From the NCBI RefSeq assembly GCF_025567085.1, contig NZ_JAOQJN010000005.1:124001-188000 (forward strand): 64,000 nt of DNA. Direction: 5' to 3'. A program made the translations under genes and the position numbers. Shown one piece after another: positions 31,038 to 38,989 of this stretch. A model generated the notes under the pieces. That model saw nothing but the letters and a program-made list of their open reading frames with translations. It was not told the DNA's origin and searched no databases. The first letter of the stretch is position 1, and each line of letters starts with the position of its first letter. The DNA comes from Bovifimicola ammoniilytica. Lineage in GTDB: Bacteria > Bacillota > Clostridia > Lachnospirales > Lachnospiraceae.

Positions 31038-33974
31038 ATGATAATAAGTGAAAATGACAAAATACAAGATATAATAAGTGGCTTGGAAACAGCATATATT
31101 GATAGCAATATTAATTCAAATTTAGCATATAGACCAGAATTTATTTCAAATGATTATAAAAAGGGGAAAAAGGTTCTTGTGTCTATTGAAAATGAACTGC
31201 GTAAGTGTGATGAATTTTCAATAAGTGTTGCGTTTATAACTATGAGTGGAATAACTCCTTTGTTGCAAATTTTAAAGGAATTAGAAGAAAAGAATATTCC
31301 AGGTAAAATATTAACTACAAATTATCTGAACTTTAGTGAACCAGAAGCATTATCTAAATTATCTGAATTAAAAAATATTGAGCTTAAAATGTTTTGTACA
31401 AATGATACAACAGGTGGTTTTCATACAAAGGGATATATATTTAGAGAACAGGAAATATATAAAATTATAATTGGAAGTTCTAATATGACATTAAGTGCCA
31501 TTACTAAAAATCGTGAATGGAATACAAAAATTGTATCAACATCACAAGGAAAAATGGCAAATGAAATATTAGAAGAATTTAATACATTATGGAATGATGA
31601 ACATTCAATTGAGTATAATGAATTCATTGAGCAGTATAGAGTAAATTATGAAATAATTAAAAAGCAGAAGAGTATTGCAAATAAGGGAAAAATAACATCT
31701 ATTGAGAATTATAAATTAAAGCCTAATAAAATGCAGATTGAGTTTATTACCAACTTAAAGAATTTAATGGCTAAAAAATGTGATAGGGCTTTGTTGATAT
31801 CAGCAACAGGTACAGGAAAAACTTATGCTTCGGCATTTGCTATGCGTGAATTAGGCTTTAAAAAAGTTCTATTTCTAGTACATAGAGAACAGATTCTTAA
31901 ACAGGCACAAGCCTCATATAAAAAGGTTTTACCTTCTGATATCTCTACGGGATTACTTTCAGGTAATTATAAGGAAATAGAAGCAGATTATTTGTTTTCA
32001 ACGATTCAAACTATGAGCCGTTCAAATATGTTAGAGAATTTTGAAAGAGATAGATTTGAGTGTATTATAATTGATGAAACGCATAAAGCTGGTGCAGAGA
32101 GCTATCATAAAATTATTAATTATTTTAAACCGAAACTTCTGCTAGGAATGACAGCTAGTCCGGAGAGAACAGATGGGTTTGATATATATAAATTATTTGA
32201 CCATAATATTGCAAGTGAAATAAGATTACAAGATGCGTTGAAGGAAGATTTATTATGTCCATTTCATTATTTTGGAATATCCGATTTAGAAGTGGATGGA
32301 AAGACTATTGATGATAATTCTGATTTTAGTTTTCTGGCAAATGAAGCAAGGGTAGATCATATCATAAAGCAGGCAGAATATTACGGACATGATGGAGATA
32401 GAGTAAAAGGATTAATATTTTGTAGTAGAAATGAGGAGGCGAAGGAACTATCTAAGGAATTTAATAAGAGAGGATATAATACAGTTGCACTTTCAGGTTC
32501 AAATACACAGGATGAAAGAGAAGAAGCTATACAAAGACTTGAGATGGATTGCGGTAATATGAGTTCAAATGCGGAGAAAACATTAGATTATATTTTTACT
32601 GTGGATATCTTTAATGAAGGTGTTGATATTCCGGAAGTTAATCAGATAATTATGTTAAGACCAACTATATCGGCAATTGTATTTGTGCAGCAGTTAGGAC
32701 GTGGTCTTAGAAAATCTGATAATAAAGAATATGTAGTAGTCTTAGACTTTATTGGCAATTATAATAATAATTTTCTTATTCCAATAGCATTATCAGGAGA
32801 TAGAACTTATAACAAAGATACAGTTAGAAAATATATTCGTGAGGGTTCAAGAATTATACCAGGTTGTTCTACAATTCATTTTGAAGAAATAACTAAGAAA
32901 AAAATATTTGAATCTATAGATAGAATGACAACGACTAAACGAATGCTTACGGATAAGTATAATCAGGTTAAATATAAACTTGGAAGGATACCAACTATTT
33001 TGGATTTTTATAAATTAGGTGAAATTGAGCCTATGCTTTTTATTAATTATGCTAAAACCTATGATAATTTTCTTAGAATGGTAGATAAAGATTATAAAAT
33101 AACATTTTCACTAAAAGAAGAGCAGATATTGGCATTTATTTCTGCACTTATAATAGATGGTAAGAGGCCACATGAATTGCTTATGCTTAAAATGATGATT
33201 GAAGACAGAATTATAAATGAAGATTCATTTAAGAATGAGCTTGAAAAAATTGGTGAAAAATATAAGGCAGTTGATTATAATTCGGCTAAACGAATATTGA
33301 ATATGGAGTTTATAGCAGGTGCTGATATAAAAAAATATTCAGATATCGAATTGATTTCTGATGAAAAATCAGCTAAGGATATGTTTATGCGTTCAATTAG
33401 CTTTTGGAATAAACTTAAACATGTGGAATTTAGAAGAGAATTAAACAACTTAATCGAATACGGAATGTTAAGATATAAAGATTTATATTCGGAACATGAT
33501 GACAATAATATGGTATTGTATCAGAAGTATTCAAGAAAAGATGTTTGTCGTCTTATGAACTGGGATAAAGATGAGAGTTCTACAATGTATGGATATAGAA
33601 TTAAACATAATACTTGTCCTATATTTGTTACATATGAAAAGAAAAGTGATATTTCAGATAGTACAAAATATGAAGATGAATTTATAAATAATCAGATATT
33701 TAGTTGGATGACTAGAAATGGTGTGTCATTAAATAGCAGAGAAAGTGAAGATATAATAAATTATAAGCAAACAGGTTTGAAAATATGTTTATTTATTAAG
33801 AAAAGCGATGGTGAAGGTACCGATTTTTATTATATGGGTGAAGTCGAGCCAATTAAATGGAATGAGACAACTATAAGAAACAATAAGGGAAAAAAATTGC
33901 CAATAGTTAATTTTATTTTTAGACTTAAACATAGTGTAAGAGATGACATATATGAGTACATTGTAAATGGTTAA
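31038..33974 (+). CDS. PLD-like nuclease / DEAD-DEAH helicase / DUF3427 protein
   Basis: 978 residues in three parts. Residues ~15-200 hold a phospholipase D-type nuclease half-site, F-H-T-K-G-Y-I-F followed by G-S-S-N-M-T. Residues ~225-620 are a superfamily 2 helicase: S-A-T-G-T-G-K-T-Y (Walker A), I-I-I-D-E-T-H-K-A (DEAH-like box), G-M-T-A-S-P-E-R, Q-Q-L-G-R-G-L-R-K. The C-terminal ~630-975 matches DUF3427, with N-W-D-K-D-E-S-S-T-M-Y-G-Y near the end. The family is thought to act on nucleic acid in defence or repair (inference). A MutT-type NUDIX gene follows once the IS30 insertion is removed, and an Abi gene lies beyond. Confidence 0.87.
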   Translation: MIISENDKIQDIISGLETAYIDSNINSNLAYRPEFISNDYKKGKKVLVSIENELRKCDEFSISVAFITMSGITPLLQILKELEEKNIPGKILTTNYLNFSEPEALSKLSELKNIELKMFCTNDTTGGFHTKGYIFREQEIYKIIIGSSNMTLSAITKNREWNTKIVSTSQGKMANEILEEFNTLWNDEHSIEYNEFIEQYRVNYEIIKKQKSIANKGKITSIENYKLKPNKMQIEFITNLKNLMAKKCDRALLISATGTGKTYASAFAMRELGFKKVLFLVHREQILKQAQASYKKVLPSDISTGLLSGNYKEIEADYLFSTIQTMSRSNMLENFERDRFECIIIDETHKAGAESYHKIINYFKPKLLLGMTASPERTDGFDIYKLFDHNIASEIRLQDALKEDLLCPFHYFGISDLEVDGKTIDDNSDFSFLANEARVDHIIKQAEYYGHDGDRVKGLIFCSRNEEAKELSKEFNKRGYNTVALSGSNTQDEREEAIQRLEMDCGNMSSNAEKTLDYIFTVDIFNEGVDIPEVNQIIMLRPTISAIVFVQQLGRGLRKSDNKEYVVVLDFIGNYNNNFLIPIALSGDRTYNKDTVRKYIREGSRIIPGCSTIHFEEITKKKIFESIDRMTTTKRMLTDKYNQVKYKLGRIPTILDFYKLGEIEPMLFINYAKTYDNFLRMVDKDYKITFSLKEEQILAFISALIIDGKRPHELLMLKMMIEDRIINEDSFKNELEKIGEKYKAVDYNSAKRILNMEFIAGADIKKYSDIELISDEKSAKDMFMRSISFWNKLKHVEFRRELNNLIEYGMLRYKDLYSEHDDNNMVLYQKYSRKDVCRLMNWDKDESSTMYGYRIKHNTCPIFVTYEKKSDISDSTKYEDEFINNQIFSWMTRNGVSLNSRESEDIINYKQTGLKICLFIKKSDGEGTDFYYMGEVEPIKWNETTIRNNKGKKLPIVNFIFRLKHSVRDDIYEYIVNG

Positions 33975-34274
33975 TTACTATTAATATAAGAATTTTTGGC
34001 ATAGAATAATTTTCATTGAAGGTCAAATGAAAAACTAAATTCCAGTTCAAGTTGATTTGGCCTCGTATTTTCGATTTTGAGCAACTTTTTTGAAGATACC
34101 CTATACAAAAGTACCTTGAAAAGTGCTATAATTCGTTGTACCAAGTCTGTTTGTTTGCATGGCAAACAGACAGTTGGAGAAAATTGGGCAAAAATAAATT
34201 CCACCTGTCTCGGAGAAAATTTTGATGAGTTTTGGTGGTTATCTATCTGCTCTTGTGTTTAAGATTTGAGTGTT

Positions 34275-34448
34275 TTATATGAGACCATGCTCCATTAAGA
34301 TGTCAGCATAGTCTTCATAGGCCTTTTGCCAGACATCAAGTTCTTCATTTAATGATGCTATTTTATATTCCAAATATTCGATATCTCTTTGGACTTCTAA
34401 GTATTTATCCAGGAAAATGTCGTATGGAATAGTAAGATTATTGTTCAT
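34275..34448 (-). CDS. Small coiled-coil ORF downstream of and overlapping the IS30 transposase
   Basis: 57 residues from ATG 34448 (M-N-N-N-L-T-I-P-Y-D-I-F), overlapping the last 11 nt of the transposase in another frame with GAGAGA upstream, so probably translated by reinitiation. About residues 13-45 form a charged heptad-like helix (Y-L-E-V-Q-R-D-I-E-Y-L-E-Y-K-I-A). Not a usual IS30 component to my knowledge. It may be an accessory or regulatory protein of this element. Confidence 0.5.
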   Translation of the reverse strand: MNNNLTIPYDIFLDKYLEVQRDIEYLEYKIASLNEELDVWQKAYEDYADILMEHGLI

Positions 34449-35793
34449 GACGGATCTCTCTTTCTTTGACACTGTTTTCTATAAGTACCGGTTTTAGCAC
34501 GACATTGTCTGGGGAGACTTTATGCTGTCCTGTTAAAAGCGGTATTTTTTTGTCCAAAAGCAGGTCTGCCAAATCAAAAGGAGATGCACCATTGAGGCTG
34601 TCTCTGGCTGTTGAATTAATGTGGCTGGCCATGAGATTTATATCTTCCTGAGTGTATTTATACATGCTCCGACCTTTTGGGATGATATAACGTATATATT
34701 CATGATTCTTTTCAAGCCGCCCCTTCTGGTTGGAAACATAAGGATCGCAGTAAAACACATAAGTTCTGTGTGTGCCGGCTTCGTTTTTCTCGATTTCCCA
34801 GGGATTCTTAAATTCAGAGCCGTTATCTGTGAGAATAACCGGAAAGTATTTCTTAAAGGTCCTGATTCCAATGGTCTCACAAAGGTCATCGATCGCCTTG
34901 ATGACGCTTTTTTGTGTACAGTCAGGGAGTAGAATAATAATCATGAAACTACAGCTTCTAAATAGAAGTGTAAGCAGACATTTTCCTTTTTCACGGCTGC
35001 CTTTGACGGTATCCATTTCAACTACGTCAGTATCCGGATGAGCTTCCATAAAGCGTTCAAAATCAATATAAGTGCGCTTGTTACGATAAGTCTGTTGGTA
35101 ATCCTTTTTACGAGGCTCGGAGCGTTTCTTACGCTTTTTGTAACGGACACGACGTGGTAAATCGATATTGCGTGCTTTGAAAACGCATTGGTCGAAGTAG
35201 TTATATAGAGTTCTTCGGCAGACCGGTATTTCATCTTTGTGAACTGCGAAGATATGACTCAATGGCTGACCTTTGAGGACTAAAGGAGAGATCAAATCGT
35301 TTAATTCTTGAAGTTCTTCGGGTGTCATATTGATACCTTTTCTGGAATCGGTCCATTTTTTTTCATAGGAGGCCTGGGCTTTATTGGCGACATATAAGGC
35401 TTTGGGAAGAGGGCACCATTTATACTTGTCACAGGCATTGCACACATATGGTGGCTTGCCCAGCTGACCGCAGTTCCAGGGAATAAAATCGGGACAGACA
35501 TGTGTAGGATTTTTCTTATAGCAGTTACGACAACGCCATTTACACCAATCGCCGCAGATGCTTTTCCGAAAACAGTCACCATAGTTTTGACAGGCATGAC
35601 ATTTTCCGGTATATCTGGCATCTTCAATAATTCGTGCGCGCTTTACTTCCTTAGAGATGGTGGAAGGGTCTTTGTCTATGATAGACGCAATGGAGCTGAA
35701 TGTACTTCCTTGTACCAGTTCCTGTTCAATATAAATTCGTTCTGTCAGTGTTAAATGTTTTTGATTATGAATGGTATTCTTATTTTTGTTCAT
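34438..35793 (-). CDS. IS30-family transposase
   Basis: 451 residues from ATG 35793 (AAAGGA upstream). N-terminal helix-turn-helix (T-L-T-E-R-I-Y-I-E...S-S-I-A-S-I-I-D-K-D-P-S-T-I-S-K-E-V), then a cysteine-rich region (C-H-A-C, C-R-N-C, C-N-A-C) that may bind zinc. The DDE catalytic domain shows E-M-D-T-V-K-G, L-T-D-N-G-S-E-F and R-L-E-K-N-H-E-Y. No frame damage, so the element may be mobile. Antisense relative to the interrupted helicase-MutT pair. Confidence 0.93.
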   Translation of the reverse strand: MNKNKNTIHNQKHLTLTERIYIEQELVQGSTFSSIASIIDKDPSTISKEVKRARIIEDARYTGKCHACQNYGDCFRKSICGDWCKWRCRNCYKKNPTHVCPDFIPWNCGQLGKPPYVCNACDKYKWCPLPKALYVANKAQASYEKKWTDSRKGINMTPEELQELNDLISPLVLKGQPLSHIFAVHKDEIPVCRRTLYNYFDQCVFKARNIDLPRRVRYKKRKKRSEPRKKDYQQTYRNKRTYIDFERFMEAHPDTDVVEMDTVKGSREKGKCLLTLLFRSCSFMIIILLPDCTQKSVIKAIDDLCETIGIRTFKKYFPVILTDNGSEFKNPWEIEKNEAGTHRTYVFYCDPYVSNQKGRLEKNHEYIRYIIPKGRSMYKYTQEDINLMASHINSTARDSLNGASPFDLADLLLDKKIPLLTGQHKVSPDNVVLKPVLIENSVKEREIRHEQ

Positions 35794-36045
35794 GGTAATC
35801 CTTTCTGACAGACAGATAACCATGGATATAGTAACAGAAACTATGTGCAAGAGTAAATTCCGAATTTGATGATTTTAGGGTTAGGAAACTGGAATTTAAA
35901 AATTCACATTACGAATTTTCATTGAATAGTAAAATTTGAATATTATTATACAATATATCATTATAAACAATAAACAGTAAGAAATAATGTAACCTTTTTA
36001 AAAGTATAATATAAAATCTACAGAATGGAGCTTAATAATAAAAAT

Positions 36046-36468
36046 ATGAAAAAGATTATAAAAGTTGTTGCAGCAGTAATATGTTCAAAAAATCAAAATG
36101 GACAATCTGTTATATTAGCGACACAGAGAGGCTATGGAGAATTTAAGGGAGGCTGGGAATTTCCTGGAGGTAAAATAGAACCTGGTGAAACACCACAGGA
36201 AGCATTGATAAGAGAAATTAAAGAAGAGCTGGATACTAAGATTTCAGTAGATAAGTTAATCGACACGGTCGAATATGATTATGATACGTTTCATCTTTCT
36301 ATGGCTTGTTATTGGTGTAGTTTAGAATCTGATAAAATAATCTTAAAAGAACATGAAGCGGCAAGATGGCTGACACAAGATGAACTATATAATGTTGAAT
36401 GGTTACCAGCGGATATTTCTATTGTAGATAGTGTTAGGGATGAAATGAAGCAAGATAAAAATAAGTAA
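36046..36468 (+). CDS. MutT-type 8-oxo-dGTP diphosphatase
   Basis: About 140 residues from ATG 36046; an in-frame ATG at 36025 is a possible longer start, and neither has ideal spacing. NUDIX box intact at ~39-61: G-G-K-I-E-P-G-E-T...R-E-I-K-E-E-L. The start (I-K-V-V-A-A-V-I) and the W-E-F-P-G-G-K block are typical of MutT proteins that clear oxidised dGTP. Before the IS30 insertion it would have directly followed the helicase gene, suggesting a functional pair. Confidence 0.87.
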   Translation: MKKIIKVVAAVICSKNQNGQSVILATQRGYGEFKGGWEFPGGKIEPGETPQEALIREIKEELDTKISVDKLIDTVEYDYDTFHLSMACYWCSLESDKIILKEHEAARWLTQDELYNVEWLPADISIVDSVRDEMKQDKNK

Positions 36469-36588
36469 CATAAAAGGAAGCCACAGAGTGACTTCCCCAG
36501 TGTAGTCCGAAAACATACACCTCTTTCAATAACTATAATATACAATAAATTCTGAAAATATGCAAGGTAAATAATAAATATTTCTTAT

Positions 36589-37563
36589 TTATGTGTTGAG
36601 ATATGCTTCTAAAGCTATAACTTTTTGAGAAACGTTTTGTTGTATTATCTGTGAATAAATAGCTGGAGTTACTTGCTTTTTGAGAAGCTGATTTTGTGAC
36701 TTGTATGCAGTAACAAGTTGTTTGGCTCTTTGAGAACTGAAATCAATACGTTTCAGTAGACAACATACAATGATTATGTAATCAATTAAAGAATATAAAG
36801 TTATATTTTGAATGCATGTCTCTTTTTCAACCCATTTTTTTAATACAGAGCTGATTTTTCTATCTTTGAACCTTGTGTCAAAAACTATATTGTTATGAGC
36901 AACAGAATTGCGTAATGATTTTATGGTATATAGTATATTACTTAGTAGATTTCTATTAGTATCAATAGTAATATCAAACATGTCTAATTGTGTCATTATA
37001 TGTTCGCGCATAGATGTGTTCAAGCATTCAAAAAATCTTGCAAGATCACTCAGATACAATATTTCAAAAACAACCCATAGAGGTAAATCCTCACCACGAT
37101 TGTAAAAATGACGAACCATTTGATTATCGTTGTCCCCTTCATCGTGGTAGCGTGTAGATAATTTTAAATATACAGAGTTTCTTAGTTTAAGACGTTTAGA
37201 TTGTAAATTTGTATTTGTTGGATTGTCCTTCATGCGCTCTTTGTAGACATATTCAAATGTACCAATTTTTAAGCCATTTACAGATTCATTACAGACAATA
37301 TTTTTGATTGCGGTTTCAATAAACATAAGATCAGAATATAAAGCTGCTTTCAGATTGTTATCATATTCAATAACAGCGACCACTTCGCTAAAGTTTGTGT
37401 ATGGAATCTGGTTATGTTGGTTTTTTATGAAGCGGTATCCCTTATATCCATGATAATATCCATAACTAATCAACTGTTGCTTTTGAAAACTACCTTTTAT
37501 CTGTATATTACAATCATTTCGTAAATGACGCATTAATCCATTTATTGTTTGAGGTCTCCCCAT
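36589..37563 (-). CDS. Abi-family (Abi_2/AbiD-AbiF-like) protein with HEPN motif
   Basis: 324 residues. N-terminal Abi_2 features (K-Q-Q-L-I-S-Y-G-Y-Y-H-G-Y-K-G-Y-R) and a central R-N-S-V-A-H, i.e. the R-x4-H signature of HEPN ribonucleases. Lactococcal Abi_2 proteins abort phage infection; this one is likely an RNase-type effector, by inference. ATG 37563 follows AAGAAGG. It stands alone, convergent with mutT, at the right end of the helicase-MutT segment, so the region looks like a small defence island. Confidence 0.82.
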   Translation of the reverse strand: MGRPQTINGLMRHLRNDCNIQIKGSFQKQQLISYGYYHGYKGYRFIKNQHNQIPYTNFSEVVAVIEYDNNLKAALYSDLMFIETAIKNIVCNESVNGLKIGTFEYVYKERMKDNPTNTNLQSKRLKLRNSVYLKLSTRYHDEGDNDNQMVRHFYNRGEDLPLWVVFEILYLSDLARFFECLNTSMREHIMTQLDMFDITIDTNRNLLSNILYTIKSLRNSVAHNNIVFDTRFKDRKISSVLKKWVEKETCIQNITLYSLIDYIIIVCCLLKRIDFSSQRAKQLVTAYKSQNQLLKKQVTPAIYSQIIQQNVSQKVIALEAYLNT

Positions 37564-37727
37564 TTAGTAACCTTCTTTCTTTTGGTGTATATAACAAGTA
37601 TATCAGTAAAAAGATGACAATGCAATAATAAAACATTGATAAGATGCTAGGAATAAAGGTAACGCTGATATTTTAATGATTTTTTGTTATAACTTATGGT
37701 ATGTAGTATAAATTACACCATCAGTCC

Positions 37728-38441
37728 TCACCCACCAAACAATCCAACCACAGACCCCATCACAAAACCAATAATAACCATATAAGTATTCTCAGTATAT
37801 TTATTTATAAGTCGCTCTAGCACATTTGCAGTTGCAAACGTACCGATAATAATTCCGAGTAGCAATGGAATAAGAGACAGCCATTTGAAAGTGTATACAT
37901 TTTCAAGGACTGTGGTGTAAAGACCGAGAATATACAGCATATGAGATGCACTGATTCCAGGAAGTACCAGAGCGATAGCGACGATAATGCCACCGAGAAA
38001 CTGCATAATAATAAATGAAAGACCTGAACCTGAGGCGAAAAGTCCTTTAGGAATAATTGAAAGTGACAGAACCAGAAACAGACCGAGAAAAAGCCACAGG
38101 ATATGGACTATGGACAGCTTTGTTATACCGGATTTCTTAACTAATAACGGAATACCACATAAGACGATGATGGCAAATATAACTCTGACATAGATACCAG
38201 TTGCAGGATTTGCGAGAAGATAGGATATAACCCTTGCAAATGCAACGAACCCAATAAGCCCGCCCAGTCCGATGTTGCAAAGAAAAAGTACACTTTTAAA
38301 AGGCTCCTTTTTAATCTGATTGACGTTATGAATTAAATCTTCATATACACCTAATATAATAGCCATGGTTCCACCAGAGACACCAGGAATGGTCATCGTA
38401 GAACCTATAAAAAGTCCTTTTAAGAATAATATAATATTCAT
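37728..38441 (-). CDS. DUF368 family undecaprenyl-phosphate transporter (PopT-like)
   Basis: 237 residues with about seven or eight membrane helices. Two inverted-repeat signature loops are visible: T-I-P-G-V-S-G-G-T-M-A (~17-27) and L-P-G-I-S-A-S-H-M-L (~163-172). DUF368 proteins were shown to recycle undecaprenyl phosphate across the membrane in wall synthesis. The start follows AGAGG. Single gene, divergent from the P-type ATPase. Confidence 0.88.
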   Translation of the reverse strand: MNIILFLKGLFIGSTMTIPGVSGGTMAIILGVYEDLIHNVNQIKKEPFKSVLFLCNIGLGGLIGFVAFARVISYLLANPATGIYVRVIFAIIVLCGIPLLVKKSGITKLSIVHILWLFLGLFLVLSLSIIPKGLFASGSGLSFIIMQFLGGIIVAIALVLPGISASHMLYILGLYTTVLENVYTFKWLSLIPLLLGIIIGTFATANVLERLINKYTENTYMVIIGFVMGSVVGLFGG

Positions 38442-38628
38442 AAATATTTTACCTCTGACTTATAGTTTTAAGATATATGTGTAATGATAGTAGAATTAAA
38501 TTAATTAAAATGTGTAGTGAAATATTTTGTGAAACATACTCACGAGATTCTGATATATAATTCCTACATTTACAATATAATGATGGTAGATTATAATAAA
38601 GATATTCATCAGAAAGAGTAATTAGACA

Positions 38629-38713
38629 TTAATATTTATATCTGTCAAATCTACTTTAATAGACGAATATTGGCGACAATATGTATGTGCGAAGGTTGAG
38701 CTAATAAAAATAT
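38629..38713. repeat. 85-bp dispersed intergenic repeat, copy 2
   Basis: Matches 13249-13333. Here the centre forms a clear stem with ATATTG/CAATAT around GCGA. It sits just upstream of the P-type ATPase promoter, as copy 1 sits just upstream of the NAD-operon promoter. Confidence 0.6.
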
Positions 38714-38736
38714 TATTATGAAAATTAAAATAAGTC

Positions 38737-38765
38737 TTGAAATATTGCATAGTATATTGTAGAAT
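38737..38765 (+). promoter_or_regulatory. Promoter of the P-type ATPase leader
   Basis: TTGAAA (38737-38742), 17-nt spacer, TAGAAT (38760-38765). The leader starts near 38772, about 215 nt before the ATG. Confidence 0.65.
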
Positions 38766-38771
38766 ACATTG

Positions 38772-38938
38772 AACCAATTAAATATTGTGAAACTCTTGTA
38801 AGAGGGAGTAACTGGCGTTTAATTATGAATCAAAACGTTTACGACTGTGTCAATCCCGATATGGCGACATATCCGCGTCGTAATTAAATAGTGAGACTTT
38901 TACTGTACATTTTGTGTGCAGTAAAGGTCTCATTTTTG
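38772..38938 (+). promoter_or_regulatory. Probable yybP-ykoY-type Mn2+ riboswitch with terminator
   Basis: The leader has the purine block AGGGAGTAAC (38802-38811), a hairpin CGTTT/AAACG, and a stem ACGAC/GTCGT enclosing TGTCAA and a GATATG/CATATC hairpin with GCGA loop. An intrinsic terminator follows: GAGAC...CAGTAAAGGTCTC with an ATTTTT tail (38892-38937). GGGAGTA plus TCAA, and a P-type cation ATPase downstream, fit yybP-ykoY, which is known to control Mn2+-exporting ATPases. The distal conserved motif is not an exact match, so a variant is possible. Confidence 0.6.
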
Positions 38939-38989
38939 ATTTATACGAAGAAACACTTTTTGTTTTATGCAAAGAAATGGAGGTAAGAG

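Larger units (their letters stand above)
34021..35913 (-). mobile_element. IS30-family insertion sequence with 13-bp flanking direct repeats
   Basis: Bounded by 27-nt imperfect inverted ends (34021-34047 and 35887-35913) that share the perfect core TAAATTCCAGTT. Outside the ends lies the direct repeat AATTTTCATTGAA at 34008-34020 and 35914-35926. Inside are the transposase and a small overlapping second ORF, both on the minus strand. Removing 1893 bp and one repeat would leave about 150 bp between the helicase stop and the MutT gene. IS30 elements usually duplicate 2-3 bp, so 13 bp is unusual. Confidence 0.85.

Noticed and set aside
34077..34262. 61-codon plus-strand frame at the left end of the IS
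   Set aside because: Lies in the non-coding end of the insertion sequence, opposite to the transposase, without a ribosome site.
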